A stretch of 64,000 bases of DNA from Suillus spraguei (GCA_016800925.1 JABCPU010000203.1:57123-121122), one strand, 5' to 3'; shown: positions 1 to 12,689, counted from the stretch's first letter. The notes: a model not told the origin generated them from the letters alone. Numbers and translations are program-made.

Positions 1-545
1 TATGAGAATGGGCCGTCGCCAAAGCACCACCAGCATTGAAATCACGCACTTCCTTGTTGTTGGACAGCGAGAGACTGTGACGAGCAGCCAATATCACGCA
101 AGCGAGTCAGAAGACAAGAACACGAGAACCTGCGCCAACTGAGAGCGGGACACATCCAGAGCATCATTCAGTATCGAGCCAAAAGACTAGAACACGGCAC
201 TCTCTGAGAGCAGGACAAGGCCAGAGCATCATCAGCGTCAGCAAACAAAAAAAAACGAGAACACATACTCTGAGAACAGGACGCAACAAGAGCGCCATCA
301 GGGCTGGGTATTAAGCGAGCAAAAAGATGAGAATACGCACTGGGAGTGGGATGTGACCAGCGCATCATTTCATTAGGGTGAGTGAGTGAGCCAACAGACG
401 AAAAACGCGCCTGAGAGCGGGACACAGCCAAAGCATAATCAGGGTTGGGTAAGCAAGCCAACAGACGAGAAACGCACTGCCTGAGAGCGAAACGCGGTCA
501 GAGCATCATCAGCGTCGGATAAGCGAGCCAAAAGACAAGCTGTGG
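1..545. repeat. Minisatellite, about 70-base degenerate unit (copy 1)
   Basis: From about base 99 a unit built on CGAGCCAAAAGAC, then GAGAGCGGGACA, then AGAGCATCATCAG recurs with starts near 99, 174, 235, 314, 388, 452 and 523, so spacing varies from about 61 to 79 bases. The first 100 bases (GGGCCGTCGCCAAAGCACCA and on) plus the first units are repeated at 59,607-59,970 at roughly 90 % identity by eye. The minus strand stays open across several units but gives only a repetitive Ser/Cys/Leu peptide, so I do not treat it as a gene. The array may continue left of the window. Confidence 0.85.
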
Positions 546-778
546 CAGATAGACTGGCCTAGACCGATCTGGGACTGTAGATGTAGTAAGATGGCGCGAA
601 ATCAATCTTGTAAGTGGTTGTCTGAACTTTCCCACCCTTGTGCCGTCTCTGAAAGCCTATTGCTTCTCACAGCCGCCACAACAACTTACTACAGGACCTG
701 GCTTTGTCGCTCCGAAGGTCGAATGTGAAGGCAACTCTAGGTTGATGGCGAAGCTGCTTTCGTCTGACCTGTGCTTGA

Positions 779-2100
779 GTGGAAGATGGACCTAGCGAAA
801 TATTCAAACAAAACCAATTTCTTCTCTTGATAAAGGTAGCTTCAACTCATCTCGCATATTCTCTGTTTCATCTCGTATTTCAGGCCATCGCCGTCTTCGG
901 TGCAGATCAACATGATGAAGCAATGTTGCTCATAAAAGAGCTAGCTGCCGCTTGTCCAAATACTGATCCTCTCGCGCGTGGTGTCGTGGAAGTAAGTATC
1001 ATGCGACTTCACTTGGTCATCGACGCTGATTTTTGCAACTTGCATATTGGACTTATCTACGCATTCAGCTTGGAATCAATGCCATGAATGGCGCTTGTCA
1101 CGACGAAGCTGCTAACAACTTCACTGTTGCTGCCAACTCCACCGCTTTCTCATCGAAATACATCCGCTTGATATACGAGGACTTGACCGCGGTACGTCAA
1201 GATCATGTATACACAATACTCTTCGTAACTGAGTGCTTTGTCCAGCTCTTCGGCTGCGATATCGAGTCTATATATCTTACTACACGCCAGAAACGGTGCC
1301 AGGTATTCCTTTCTGCAGGTAAACCTGATAAAGCCCTTGAAGCACACAAATACATGATGCATGCGATCGACGAATCCGCGAAGGCCGGCCGGCTTGATTG
1401 GTCGAACGGCAAGTTTTCAGTCATGTCACCGGAGGCTACCATACTCACCCGCAATTCCCCAGAATTCAACGAAAATGTGGTGCGGCGCTCGCTGAGCAAA
1501 ATGACCGTAATGCAGGTGGAGATTCCGGGGCAAGAGCAAGATGGCTATGATGCAGAACCCAATCTCTTCCACATAATGCAACAAGTGCGTGGAATGGCGC
1601 ATCTTTCTTCTTTCTTTCTTACATAGTGCATCACAGCGTTCTCAAATTTCCCGACCATGACCTCAACAACGCCCGTGGCGCTTCAAGAGACTCGAGCTCG
1701 CCATGACAAGCACTCTTCGTTCGGCTCCCCCGCCAGCACCTACTACCCCACCTTCAGTCACCGCAGCCGCCACCTCCGGAACTCACATACGCCACCTATC
1801 CACTCGGTTGCCCGGTCATGTAATGCTGCACGTTGTTGATGTTCCATTCGCAATGGGTGGAGAAGTGCGTTTGGTTGATTTTTATCAGCGAGTCTTGGGT
1901 GTCTGACGCATAATGTACAGTGTAATGCTACTGCAGATGCTCCTGGCAAAGACTCGGACATCGTACCTGATGACGAACACGTCGATACTACTTAATTGGA
2001 CCCCAAGACACAACAACAACCAGTAGCAGTCACGGTGCAGGTAGCCACTGGGACCATGGAGGCGGCTGGTCATGTTGCTGTTGCTGGAGGACTGGGTGCA
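779..2100 (+). pseudogene. Relic of a TPR-type hypothetical protein
   Basis: Exon-like blocks join across consensus introns: one around 860-990 (EAMLLIKELAAACPNTDPLA), an intron from GTAAGT to TTCAG, a block at about 1069-1190 (LGINAMNGACHDEAANNF), an intron from GTACGT to CCAG, and a block at about 1246-1410 (LFGCDIESIYLTTRQKRCQ, then AGKPDKALEAHKYMMHAID). Helix-pair periodicity suggests tetratricopeptide-like repeats. A Pro/Thr-rich and Gln-rich stretch at 1700-2050 looks like the C-terminal part of the same family, but it is broken by stops (for example after HVDTT near 1993). I recall similar multicopy proteins from Boletales genomes; that is memory, not a search result. No start codon or full-length frame can be assigned. 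It was probably once a cytosolic scaffold-like protein of unknown role. Confidence 0.45.
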
Positions 2101-2763
2101 TGTCCGCGGGTATTCCAGTTTTACCGTTGATCTTGTTATGATATCTACATTCAGTACATGTTTCATCCATATGTTTAATGCCCATTCATCCGACATATTG
2201 GTCACGAAATCAATTACCGGAAACGACGACAGCATAATGTAAGCGAAGACTGCAAATGAAGTTGTATACCCTGGAGAGAAACGTAACAGCTTTTTTTAGT
2301 GGGGCGGAAAGGATATAGGGTGCATCAGTGTATAAGAAAGGCATCATTTCAGGCTTTGCATCTTTAATCCGGCCTAATATGCTGTTATGTTGCCTGTGGG
2401 AATACAATAGCTTGCAGATAAAAACTCGACGAGAGTGATGGAAAGATGACTCGGTGGTTCTTTTACATTCTAGTTGCCGGGCTGAACAAGAATAATGTCA
2501 TCCTTGAGGGCAGTTGCTAACAACACAAAACGGAAAACAGTAAATCTTCGACCCTGATGGAAGGGTTTGTTGTAGTTCAGAAAGAAAAGGGACAACATCT
2601 GGTGAGCTCTCCATCGTATTGATTGATTGGTCCAAATTGCAGCAAGCCTAAAAACCAATTAAGGTAAACAACTAGAGAAATATTGGGTCGAAAAGTCGAA
2701 GGGGTGAATCCTGAGACTTTCTGTATTAGTTGGTGGTACATAGGGCCATCAGCGCTGCATACT
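2101..2763. other. Intergenic, nothing recognised
   Basis: Only short out-of-context frames on the minus strand are present. There is no domain, RNA or repeat that I recognise. The Tc1-type element begins immediately to the right. Confidence 0.5.
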
Positions 2764-2765
2764 TA

Positions 2766-3381
2766 CAGCCAACGCTAGGCCAAAAAAATTTCACTACATA
2801 TATTCGGCAGTAAGTCGGGACAGCAAACTTTTAAATAACTCGGATGGGACGACACATATCCAAGCAAGTTGCTCTACAAATGAGAAATGTCAAGGACCCA
2901 ACGATTCGTTGTTACACTGGGACTAGTGAGCGGTCATTGCGATATTTTCGGAAGACGTATCGGGAGACTGGTGAAGTCATAAGGACACCGGTCGACTCCG
3001 CATCCTCGATAGTCTTGGTGCAAGCGTGATTTATGACTTATTCTCAGTGCTACTTATATGTGATTTCTCAGTTCCTTGAGGCGTGTATTGAGCAACAACC
3101 AGGTATTCTCCTCACTGAGATGTAGGTTCAACTCCGGAAGACCATCCTACATATCTGTTAGAGTTTAGTATTTCGCTGTTCGTCATCGTTCATTGTTCAG
3201 ACAGTCTCGACTACGTATAATTACGTCGTAGACTGTCCTCTCCTTGTCGTCTCCCGCCATGTCGTAGACACTCGATACAGCGCCGTTCTCCAGCTCCAAC
3301 AATATCTGATCGGAGAATAGAAGTTAGAATACCGCTGTGTATGTAGTCAAAAAAATTGGCCTAGCGTTCTGGAAATGGCTG
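2766..3381 (+). mobile_element. Degenerate Tc1/mariner-type transposon with TIRs and TA target site
   Basis: Both ends are inverted repeats. The left end reads CAGCCAACGCTAGGCCAA followed by an A-run and TTTCACTACATA. The reverse complement of the right end carries the same AACGCTAGGCCAA and GACTACATA words after CAGCCA, with a short insertion. The element is flanked by TA on each side (2764-2765 and 3382-3383), the duplication expected of this superfamily. Inside, 2844-2990 encodes a helix-turn-helix region (MGRHISKQVALQMRN, then YTGTSERSLRYFRKTYRETG) of the type preceding a DDE domain in agaricomycete transposases. A further in-frame-like piece near 3075-3140 (LEACIEQQPGILLTEM) follows. The catalytic domain is missing, so the copy cannot move itself. 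Confidence 0.8.
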
Positions 3382-3524
3382 TAATTGGCACAAGTAAATT
3401 ATCGCTGACCTGCTACAATGGACGGATGTGATGACATCGTCGTGGACCGCTCATATCACTCTGCATTTGTAGACATCGATGGCTATGTGTTTGCAACTCA
3501 AAAGTTTCACAGTATATAGTCCAC

Positions 3525-3745
3525 TGATGTTGGTATGGTTTATGCTTTGCAGGCAACAATCAGTACTATGTTTTTCTGTTTTCACAATAATATATTTCTT
3601 GCAGCCGAAGCTCCTGCACACGTATTAAATGACTCAAGGTCAATAAAATTTAATTGTTTCGAACAGTTGCGAGTCGCACAAGGTGTTCGAACTTCAGAGG
3701 CCAACAAAAGCCAATTACCGTACTAGGAAGGTGCTGAGAAGCAGA
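3525..3745. repeat. Dispersed repeat A, copy 1
   Basis: The stretch containing GGTCAATAAAATTTAA, TTTCGAACAGT and ACTAGGAA is shared in the same order with 22,500-22,700. Similarity extends leftwards to the words TTTATG and GCAGG about 80 bases upstream. No coding content or terminal repeats were identified. Confidence 0.6.
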
Positions 3746-4027
3746 AGCCTTGGAAGTAGAGCACGGTGGTCTGGCTTTCCATACTTCTTGGGTAGGGCGC
3801 TGTGTATTCCATATATATACTTTACTCATTCATCCAAAATGTCCGTAATGGTTACCAAATCGATTACCAAAACCTTGACAGGACGATCTAGCGAAGACTG
3901 CGATAAAGCACTGGTACAAATTATGCAAGTTCCTAAAAACAAGATGCAAAAGACGGAGAAGTCCACAAAGGTGTACATGTGTAGAAATAAATGCACGATG
4001 AGCATCAAGAGTGCCTATGTGTTGTAA

Positions 4028-7000
4028 TCACCTCCATGTTGTCATCGGGAGGTTGGGAGACTGCGGGGGAGAACCGGTTTGCTGCTGGAAGTACGTTGAG
4101 GTGTTGGGAGACCCAGGTGCACCGGGTGGATGGACCAGCATCGTAGGTGTCAGCTCAAACACGTGCTGAGCCACTGAGCGGGGGCGACCAACTGTGCCCT
4201 GTTGAATGGGCTCCGACGCAGCCATAACACAATGAATCCGGGGATCAAGGTTCATTTTTTGGAAGCTTTCCGATCCAGTCGATGGAGGGGCACAGGTGCC
4301 ACGACCGTCCCAAATACAGCGTATCTCATTTCCAGGAATTATTTGTGCAAGCAGACCTGTCGATACGTCCCTAACTTCAATGAAGCGGGAGTCGAAGAGA
4401 AGTATATAAGGCCAGTGGATTGCCACGCGCTCAGCCGTGCCCTCCCACTCAATGGTGCCCGTGGTGCGACTAGGTGCGCCGTGCTTGTTGACGTAGATAC
4501 CGAACTCTAAAGTCTTACCATCAGTGCTGACTGAAGATCAAATCCAAACGACTGACCATCATAGCACAAAAGAAATTCATTTTCTACGCGGAACATCCCC
4601 ATTGGCCGGCAAGATTCTCCGCGTTTTGCAAGTCTTTCGTAACCATCGTCACGCAGTGGAATAGTAACACTCTTGAAACTTGAATGATGATTAAAACGGG
4701 GGAATGGATAGGTGAGGTGCTAAAGGTAACATACTCAGTTAGATCCATGATTTCGAAGCCTTTGGTGCAAAGAATCGCGATCTTTGCTTTGAGGAAGACC
4801 AGATCAAAAGATTCCGAGGGCAGGAAGAATTCCTACGAAAGAAAATCAACATGGTACGTCATCCACTGACAATTGCGTACCCTGTACAATCGGAACCACT
4901 CTGAACGAGCAGGCCGTATACCAAAACGGGAAGTGAACGACGCAGGTGCCTTGCTCCTTTCGTTGATTTTTTCCACTACCGGTTCCAAAACACGGAAGAC
5001 ACTGTCAAGCTGTTTACATTGTCAATAGGCCTGTCTTAGGATATTGCAAAACTGACCCCTTTCTTCTTCATGTATATAACCAGCGTTCGTCCACCTTGGT
5101 TTCCGACACTAAAGAAGTGAACGTCCCTGGTTCCATTAACCCTCTGTGGTGTCTGAGATGTATGAGCACTCTGTGGCGATGATGGAACAAGGGCCTCAAT
5201 GTGGTATGCAAAGAGAGCCTACATGCAGGTTAGCATCTTGTTGTAGTAGCCACTGGTGGAATTACCTTGTCTGCAAGCACAAGGAACATTCCGAAATCCT
5301 CGAGCATTGCACACTGCGTCACCATCTTCAGATGTAATACACGACGCATGGCTAAAGTAGTATTTGTCAGTTTGCACAGAGAACAAATACGACTGCACGA
5401 ACATCGCGAATCATGTCTGAAGCCTATCCAGACACCCTCGGCACAACCAATAGCCACCAGTGCTCGTCCATCAGCGGTAGCTTGAAAAAACGTATCAGTG
5501 AGACAAATGGAAAAAGGAAAGACCCTGAACTCACTAAAGGGAACAGAGCAAGTAACCTTGCCCGTGAGGGAATTCTCGTGGTTCCAAGATGGTACAGCAG
5601 TTGAAGATATGGACGGCACAAGGAAGGTGTCTGTACTTAGCGGCTCCAGCTCGAAGACTTTGTTTGACTCTTGAACCACCTTGCGCAAGCCGATGGCCTC
5701 GTCTAGCTTCTGCTTCCACTCCGCTCGCGCTTGTTGAGACTCCGTAAATAACGTATGCAAACCACCAAGCCTGCCGTTATAATGAATGGTACAAGGATAT
5801 ACAAGACGTGAATCGTTAGCGGTGTCGGGAGCACCGCTGCCTGGAGAGGGTCCGCCTTCTACATGCCTGTTTCCTCCACCAAGGCCGAGACGCAGAATGC
5901 TTGTGCTGCGCTGTGTCGGGGGATCGGTGAAGCTGGCCAGAGTGAGAAGGTCCAGCGGTATGGGCTAAGCCACAAATGAGATATGATGCAATGCCATGTT
6001 TACAGTCACTCACTCTCCGGTTGACGTTATATTTTGTCAGGCCGTCTTTTTCTTTTGTCTTGGTCATGACCACTGAATTTGGGCGTGAAGCTTCCCATAT
6101 AACACAAGGGTTGAAACACGTACTATAATTATCGAACAGCAAGACGAAAAGCTCAGTCCATCCGTTCCATTCAAAACCGGTGTCGGGTTGTCGTAGTAGC
6201 TTGCCAGCATGAATAAGAGAGCGGCTTTCATTCAAAAGATCCATATCCTGTGAAGATCGTTGAGTATGTGACGACAAACAGAATTCTTCCAGACTGACAA
6301 CGAACTCGTTGGGCTTGAACTGCAAATTCGAGTTATAGCACCAAAGCTGAACTTTCTGTTTCGCTGATTGAACTCCTGGCTCGGTCTCCTTACCCAAAGC
6401 CTTTATGATCTCTAAGACCTGAGGGATGGCTTCGCGATCCTCGTGAGTAGCAGGCGTCTCGTCCATTATGCCCTTCAAGAGTAGTTCGTACCGTAATAGT
6501 CGTGGGATAGGACGGTTAATAAAATTCTTCATGTCCAGGCGGTGAGCATCAGGATGTCGTATACATTGCTGCATGATAGTTAGGAATGTAAAACAAAGCA
6601 AAAGAGCAAGCCTACGTCAACAAACGTCTTGAAATCAATGTTGTTAGCCATCTCGTCATCGATGCGATAGGCAGCAATAGGGTAGTTGGGGATATACTCC
6701 ATGTATGCATCCCTGAAGTTCAAAGCAGCGTCAAACATAGGTGCTGTAATACTCCTGATCACCGGATGCTCATCGCGCTGTATATCATGCAGTTGGTCCA
6801 GGAGCTTCCGATGATGCGAGTGGAGCTCGGCAAAGTTGTGGAAAACGTCGGTGATAAAACCGTTCAGCTTTTCACGAGGAATGACTGGAGGATCGCTTTC
6901 TCGGAGGGCTTGGATGTAAATCTGTGGTGGCAATGATGAGCTATGATGTGAAGACTAAGTACTTGAAAGGGACAGCACACCAATTCAATATTTTCTAGAT

Positions 7001-10000
7001 CCCTGACGTATGCCATCTCGCCTTTGATCAATTCAAATATAACGCTGCACAGAGCTGAGCATTTCATAACAACTTGAAAAGACAAACGTACGACTGGCGC
7101 TTGGCCTCAGCCTTGCTGAGGCCCTCTCGAATATCCTTGGCCACGATATCGTGCCACTCCCATTTCCCAGTTGGACCTTTGCCCATCGCAGTCTGGAACG
7201 TCCGGAGCTGTGCAACGTTCTGAAGGTTCTTGATGGCTTCGATGGCTTCTGCAAGGTAGTACGCGTCTGGGTTACCTTCAGTTGTCTCTTTCATGATCGC
7301 CTCTAGCGCAATAGGGTACTTTTGCAAATGTTCAGATGGTCGCGATAAAAAGTGTTTCAAGTCCAGTCGACGAGCTTCCTGTTGCTTAGATTGCCGCGAG
7401 CACTCCTATAAAAAAAGTCCAGCAACGACTCCTGATTTGCAGACAGATTATCATACCTCGAGGAACAATCGAAGGTCCGCGTTGGACTCGATTTCGTCTT
7501 TGAAACGCTTTTCTGCGAGAGGTAGATGTCCGACGTATGTTGGATATGCGAACCGGAACTCTCTCGCAGCCTCCAAGAACACATCTCCGATCCTTTGGAT
7601 AATCGGCGCTTGCTCACGCTGCCGAACATACATGGCCTCCACCAGCCGCCTATTGCATTCCCGAAGATCCAGAATGTTTCCGAAAACTTCTTCAACAAAC
7701 TCATCTAGCTTGTTAGACGGCATGACAGGAGGGCTTGCTTTTAGCAGTGGCCGAATGAACAGCTAAAACAAGGAGATTAAGTGGGTCGGAACTATCAAAC
7801 AATATAAGATACTAACCGCTTCCACGGTGTCCAGGTCTTGGACGTATTGCTCTTCCTGAGTGATGGTTTTATAGATGATGCTAGTGTGATCTTTACTACA
7901 ATGCCAAACGAAGTCTATCAAGATGCTCACGTTTGACGATGAACTTCACTTTCCGGAAGTGTGTGAAGGATCCCGGGATCAACTGTACTCAGCCAGTCTT
8001 CGGTTTGCTGTTATGGAGACGATATTCGATGGTCAATTCAATCGATCAAAATGAATAGTCTTACGTGGTGCACTTCTGGCTCGACTACGGGACCTAAATC
8101 GACGATTCGACCAGCTTGCTGCAGAAACATTAGGTCAAATTCACGACTCCGGGATCACAGAAACTTACTCGACGCGGACAAGCAAACGAATAACATGGCT
8201 CGTCCTCACTGCAACCCGACGCGTAGCACCGAGTGAGTGAAGTGATGACTGCTGTTGGTAGCTCTTCCCTCTCTCGCTGAGCCTCAGAATTGCCCTCAAC
8301 GTCATCCAGGAACATATACACGTCCTCTACACCATCTTGCAACAGTTTCTGACCCCATTCGACTTCGTAGAAAAATAATTGCTGTTGTAGACTCCGAGCA
8401 ACCTGAAGAGCAGCACGGCGATCGGTGGTCGAAACACCATGATTGATAAGTAGTTCACGTTGGATTTGGCTTTGAATGGTAGACTAAAACCGCGGCATTG
8501 CATCAAGTCTTGTCGCAGAAATCTAGCAACGGACTTACGACGATATCCTTGCCGGTGAATGCACGAGGGTAAGGGATGCTACTTTTCACATGGGTACCGC
8601 GAGGCACCTTGTCGCGCAAGCGGACAGCCAGGTGTGACAACAAGCTGAAGTTAACGAATCTGTCTGGATCTGGATCATCACTTTCGGAGTCAAAGTAACC
8701 ATCATCTTCATCTTCTTCTTGGTCGCCAAGCGGAAGTCCAGGTGTGCCGCTGTACACGCTCGGACGGGCACGCGTTAATGAGTCCACGCTTCCACCTTGG
8801 AAACCGCCACTACCAGAGTCTAAGTGACCATGACTGTATTTAAGTGCCGAGGGGCCTGCCGATGGGAACCCGTAGGACCCTTCCCTGCTCAGTGTCGCTG
8901 GCCCAACTTTAGCAGTTGAACCGTCGGTGTCAGGATAGCTCGTGGTTGATGTCGTCACTGAGACATTGCGACCCAGCGAGTCTGCTACCAATGAAGATGC
9001 GGTGGAGCCTGTAGAAAATGCACGGCCTAATTTAGGGTCAGTATCTTGATGATCTGTAGATAGTGAGTTAGCGATCAAAGTTTATCGTTTTGGCGTGGAC
9101 TTACAATTAGGGATATAGTCGGATGATGATGAAGGTCGATGACGCAAATCATTTACCCGAGCAGATGGTGCAGGACCATTGATGACATCGTTCGGATGCA
9201 ATCGCGCATGAGGTTGGAGATAGGCATCTGTAGGACGAAATTGTTCCGAAGATTGTTGAGGACGGTGAGATGGGCGGTTCTTCGTATCGTCTGGGCTATA
9301 GTCGATCGAGAAGTCATCAAACATATTGCTGTGACCAGGAATGTTCGGTGGCGAAGCGCCAGGAGGTCGAGAAGGTGGTTTGGGCGCAACGGCGACACCG
9401 TAGCCTTCTACATTGAGACTGCTATCTGATTGTTGCAAACGGTACACATCTACACCATTCACAGACGCTCCATTGGTGTGCTTGGGGACGGCAGGGACGG
9501 CTTTATGTATATTTGGCAGCCCGTCGGTATGAGAGCCGGAAACGACTGGTTTACTTGCAGATGAGGTTGGGGATGTTGCAGAACCTGTGGATGGGCGACT
9601 GCTATTATAGCCATTAGGTTGCACCGTGGGGGCCTGGGGAAGCTGACGACGCCTGCATGTGATGAAAATTTTCTAAATGGAATTAAATAGGTGATGACAT
9701 ACCCATCAATTCCAGCCGTCGCAGGACGTGAAGCACTTCCAACCGGAGGCGGTTGTTCATGAGGCTGAGGACCTGGAGAAGCACCTGGAGGCAATGGAAG
9801 TGGTCTCAATCTCCTCTGTGTAGGAGAGGTTGCAGTATCAGGTTGTGGGCGTATTTCAGGAGAATGCGGCCGCTGAGGCGCAGGTACTGTGTCATAGTCA
9901 GGTTACTCGCTTACAATTGAAGTGAATATACAACGAACCAGGAGGACGATGAGGGGCATTTCGTATTGAAGATGAAGGAGATATAATTGCATTGACGTCA

Positions 10001-10176
10001 TGGAATGAACCATTGGAGTAGGGCTCGCGTGCATGGGCAGAAACCGCACTTGTTGGCGAGCGCTCGGTTGGGGAAGTTGTTTCTTCGCCAAAGATCCGCC
10101 AAACTTCATCATAAAGATGCTGGAGATCCTCGTCACAGGGTGGAGGAGGACGGCCGTTGGATTGGAGGGCAGACAT
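4028..10176 (-). CDS. Rho1 guanine nucleotide exchange factor, DEP - tandem DH - PH - CNH
   Basis: A long intron-rich gene. Start: I take the ATG at 10,176 (MSALQSNGRPPPPCDEDLQH). The N-terminal part, 8,700-10,176, is a Pro/Ser-rich low-complexity region. A DEP domain follows at about 8,130-8,640 (FTGKDIV, LFLDDVEG). A first DH-like domain lies at 7,080-7,880 (EEQYVQDLDTVE, LDEFVEEVFGNI, RPSEHLQKYPIALEAIMKET). The linker is KWEWHDIV and KAEAKRQS. A second DH domain is at about 6,340-7,070 (ELIKGEMAYVRDLENIE, RPIPRLLRYELLLKGIMDET), a PH region at 5,560-6,330 (ESRSLIHAGKLLRQPD, WTELFVLLFDNY) and a CNH domain at 4,028-5,480 (VAIGCAEGVWIGFRHDSR, YILLFDSRFIEVRDVSTG, IIPGNEIRCIWDGRG). The stop follows LPMTTWR at 4,028. 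The family activates Rho1 at the plasma membrane and so controls cell-wall glucan synthesis and polarity. The tandem DH arrangement is unusual against the yeast Rom2 layout. Divergent from the METTL2 gene, 422 bases away. Internal exon borders are approximate. Confidence 0.88.
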
Positions 10177-10598
10177 GGTTCCGGTCAATTATCGAATTGG
10201 AAACTGGCTGGTCAAGTTAATCAGCTGCGCAGCAGTCCAATATTACCTGAAAACCAACCAGATGCAGGTTTCGATGTTATTCGACGCCAAAAACAGTGAA
10301 AAAAACACGATTCTCTGTGTTATCAAAAAACTTGGATCCCAGCGTTGGATGAGTGGAAAGACGAAACTGTCGCCACTTGGTCGCAGTGGGCGCTCAGGGA
10401 ACGCAATCAGCAGCGGATTTCGGTTACATCCGGACTCGAGCTAAACTCATCCACTTGCAGTGACCAGTCCACGTTTACTGATTTTTTTCTGATCACATCT
10501 AGGTCTAGTTTGTGCTGGAGCGTGCTGCTGTGTCAGGATATTTAAAGGCACACTCCTTTTACCACCCGAATCTCGACCTGTGCTGTGCGCTCCGCAGC
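10177..10598. promoter_or_regulatory. Shared divergent promoter region (Rho GEF / METTL2)
   Basis: These 422 bases separate two start codons on opposite strands, so both promoters and 5' UTRs must lie here. I see no clear TATA box. There are short A/T-rich runs near 10,300-10,330 and 10,480-10,490. Co-regulation is possible but not shown. Confidence 0.45.
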
Positions 10599-12198
10599 AT
10601 GACGTGTACACCGGAAGTCAAACCTGTGCGCATACCGAAGCTAAGCTCATCAGTGCACGATATCAACGCTGAGAAACCCCCCTTTGGATCCAGGTAACCA
10701 TGAGAAATATCAACCCAGAAAATACTTGATCTACATCATCAAACCTATAGATTTCTTACGCAAGACTCTGATGTCTGGACCCAGAACGCTTGGGACCATG
10801 TTCCGCCCCCTGAAGATCAGACTGAAACGATAACTGCATCATTGGCGAGGCAGCGTCTTGTTCCAGTACCTGACGATGAGAAGAAGAATTATAATGCAAA
10901 ACCTGCAAAATATTGGTTCGTAAGTTTCGTTTGTCATCGCTTCATTTACTTAACCCTTTCGATTGATAGGGATAATTTTTACAAGACGAATGCCGACAAT
11001 TTCTTCCGAAATAGAAAATGGTGGACATAACTCCTTCTGTCCTTAGTAATACCCTCACCTTTTTAGCTGAAGGTTACATCTTGAATTTCCAGAGCTGTTG
11101 GCAGCGGCAGAATCAAATGTAAGGGATCGTGCTCCCTCAATGATTTCTCTTATGTAGTCAGGCAGGGGATGTGACAATTTGCGAGATAGGATGCGGTGAG
11201 TATTGATATCATCTTTGATGAAATATACCTAAGTCCTGTCTAGGCGCCGGCAATGCTGCGTTTCCGCTCCTAACGGCGAACCAAAACCCAAATCTTATCA
11301 TCCGCGCCTACGATTACTCAACTCATGCAGTCAAATTAGTACAGGTGTGCACAGGTCGACTATCCTCGTGTCTTCGGCTCAGTCTACGAATAGACAAATG
11401 CCCTCTATAACTCCCCGCCTGTTGGCAAGATAGAAGCAGCTGTCTGGGATCTATCGTCACTGGACACACTACCACCAGGAGTAGAGCCGGAGACTGTGGA
11501 CATTATTGTCCTGGTGTTCGTGCTGAGTGCGCTCCACCCGGACGAATGGGGCAAGGCTATTGCTAACATTCACAAGGTATTTGAATAACTTTACCGATAC
11601 GACCACTTCATCATCTGCCATTAGATGCTCAAGCCTGGCGGGCTTGTATTATTCCGTGACTATGGTAGACATGATCTCACGCAGTTGCGATTCAAATCCG
11701 GTCGTCTCCTCGAAGATAATTTTTACATCCGGGGTGATAAGACGCGAGTCTATTTCTTCGAGCTTGGTACGTTGCGAAAAAAAACTCAATGAACCGAGTT
11801 TATGGATTCTGTTACTGTATTCAGACGAGCTTGCACTGATTTTTACTGGGTCCCGCGCCTCGCCTACTCAGAGAACATCAACAATGACAGAGGTTGTAGA
11901 CGCAGATGAAGACAACGAGTCAACGTCACTACCCGTGCCATCACAAACTGCCAGTCCCGTATTACACACGCCGGTGGACGCTCCCAACCCAAGATCTGAC
12001 GATACCCTCAGCTTACCTTCTTCAGGTCCATCCTCTGACGTACACCATAACTTACACCATCCTCTGGCCCACTGTCCACTACACCCTTTGTTTGCAATCG
12101 AACAACTCGGTGTGGACCGCCGGCTTATAGTCAATCGGAAACGGCAGTTGAAGATGTATCGCATCTGGATGCAAGGAAAATTTCGCAAAACCGAATGA
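10599..12198 (+). CDS. tRNA (m3C32) methyltransferase, METTL2/Trm140 family
   Basis: Nine exons join in one frame: 10599-10693, 10751-10915, 10970-11020, 11073-11118, 11162-11195, 11244-11344, 11394-11576, 11625-11766 and 11825-12198. The total is 1,191 bases, or 396 residues. The N-terminal family motif PFGSRFLT and AWDHV is followed by [21 protein letters not shown] motif [15 protein letters not shown], the acidic [64 protein letters not shown] and the C-terminal [15 protein letters not shown]. This matches the Abp140/METTL2 group, which methylates C32 in the anticodon loop of tRNAs such as tRNA-Thr. A low-complexity Ser/Pro/His insert (about residues 295-350) interrupts the usual C-terminal part. 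An upstream in-frame start at 10,512 is possible, but 10,599 sits just before conserved sequence. Looks intact and cytosolic. Confidence 0.92.
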
Positions 12199-12640
12199 CG
12201 TAGATCAGTGGCATGAATAGAATGGAGTAGCGCAAGTGGTTGAATGCGTATGTACGCGGAGTCCTCTTGGTCGGGTCATATCAAGGACACGTCTGAGGAC
12301 CGAACTTCGGGCTTAGAGCAACGAGCTATTAGGGTGGCTCTGTAATTTAGGCGTTGCCAAAGGTGATCTATCTTTTGAACGATTTATGGCGAATTGAATT
12401 GTGACAAGATGATGGTATCTGGTGTGGCGAAACATGTTCTACCACTGAAGATCAATAGGTTTCAGCGGTCAACTCACACGCTCTAGTGCGTCACCAATGA
12501 GTCATCTAGTTTGGAGTTTTTGTGCCTATTCCAAATTGCACAATCCGCACCTTTCAATTTATATCCTGAAACGGAGGCGACAGGATGCAAATTCAGCCGC
12601 ATACAAGCCTCATGTAGGAGACGCAGATAACTAACACGCC
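12199..12640. other. Intergenic, nothing recognised
   Basis: The stretch between the METTL2 stop and the first O-methyltransferase fragment holds no frame, RNA or repeat that I can name. Confidence 0.5.
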
Positions 12641-12689
12641 TTATTAACAGTACTTCTATGATGGGGATCGCATTTACAAGGTGGAAGTC

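Noticed and set aside
5786..9429. Plus-strand frames across the Rho GEF (for example 7,293-7,766 and 9,139-9,429)
   Set aside because: They lie antisense to conserved DEP/DH/PH/CNH exons, have no splice logic of their own and give no recognisable domain.
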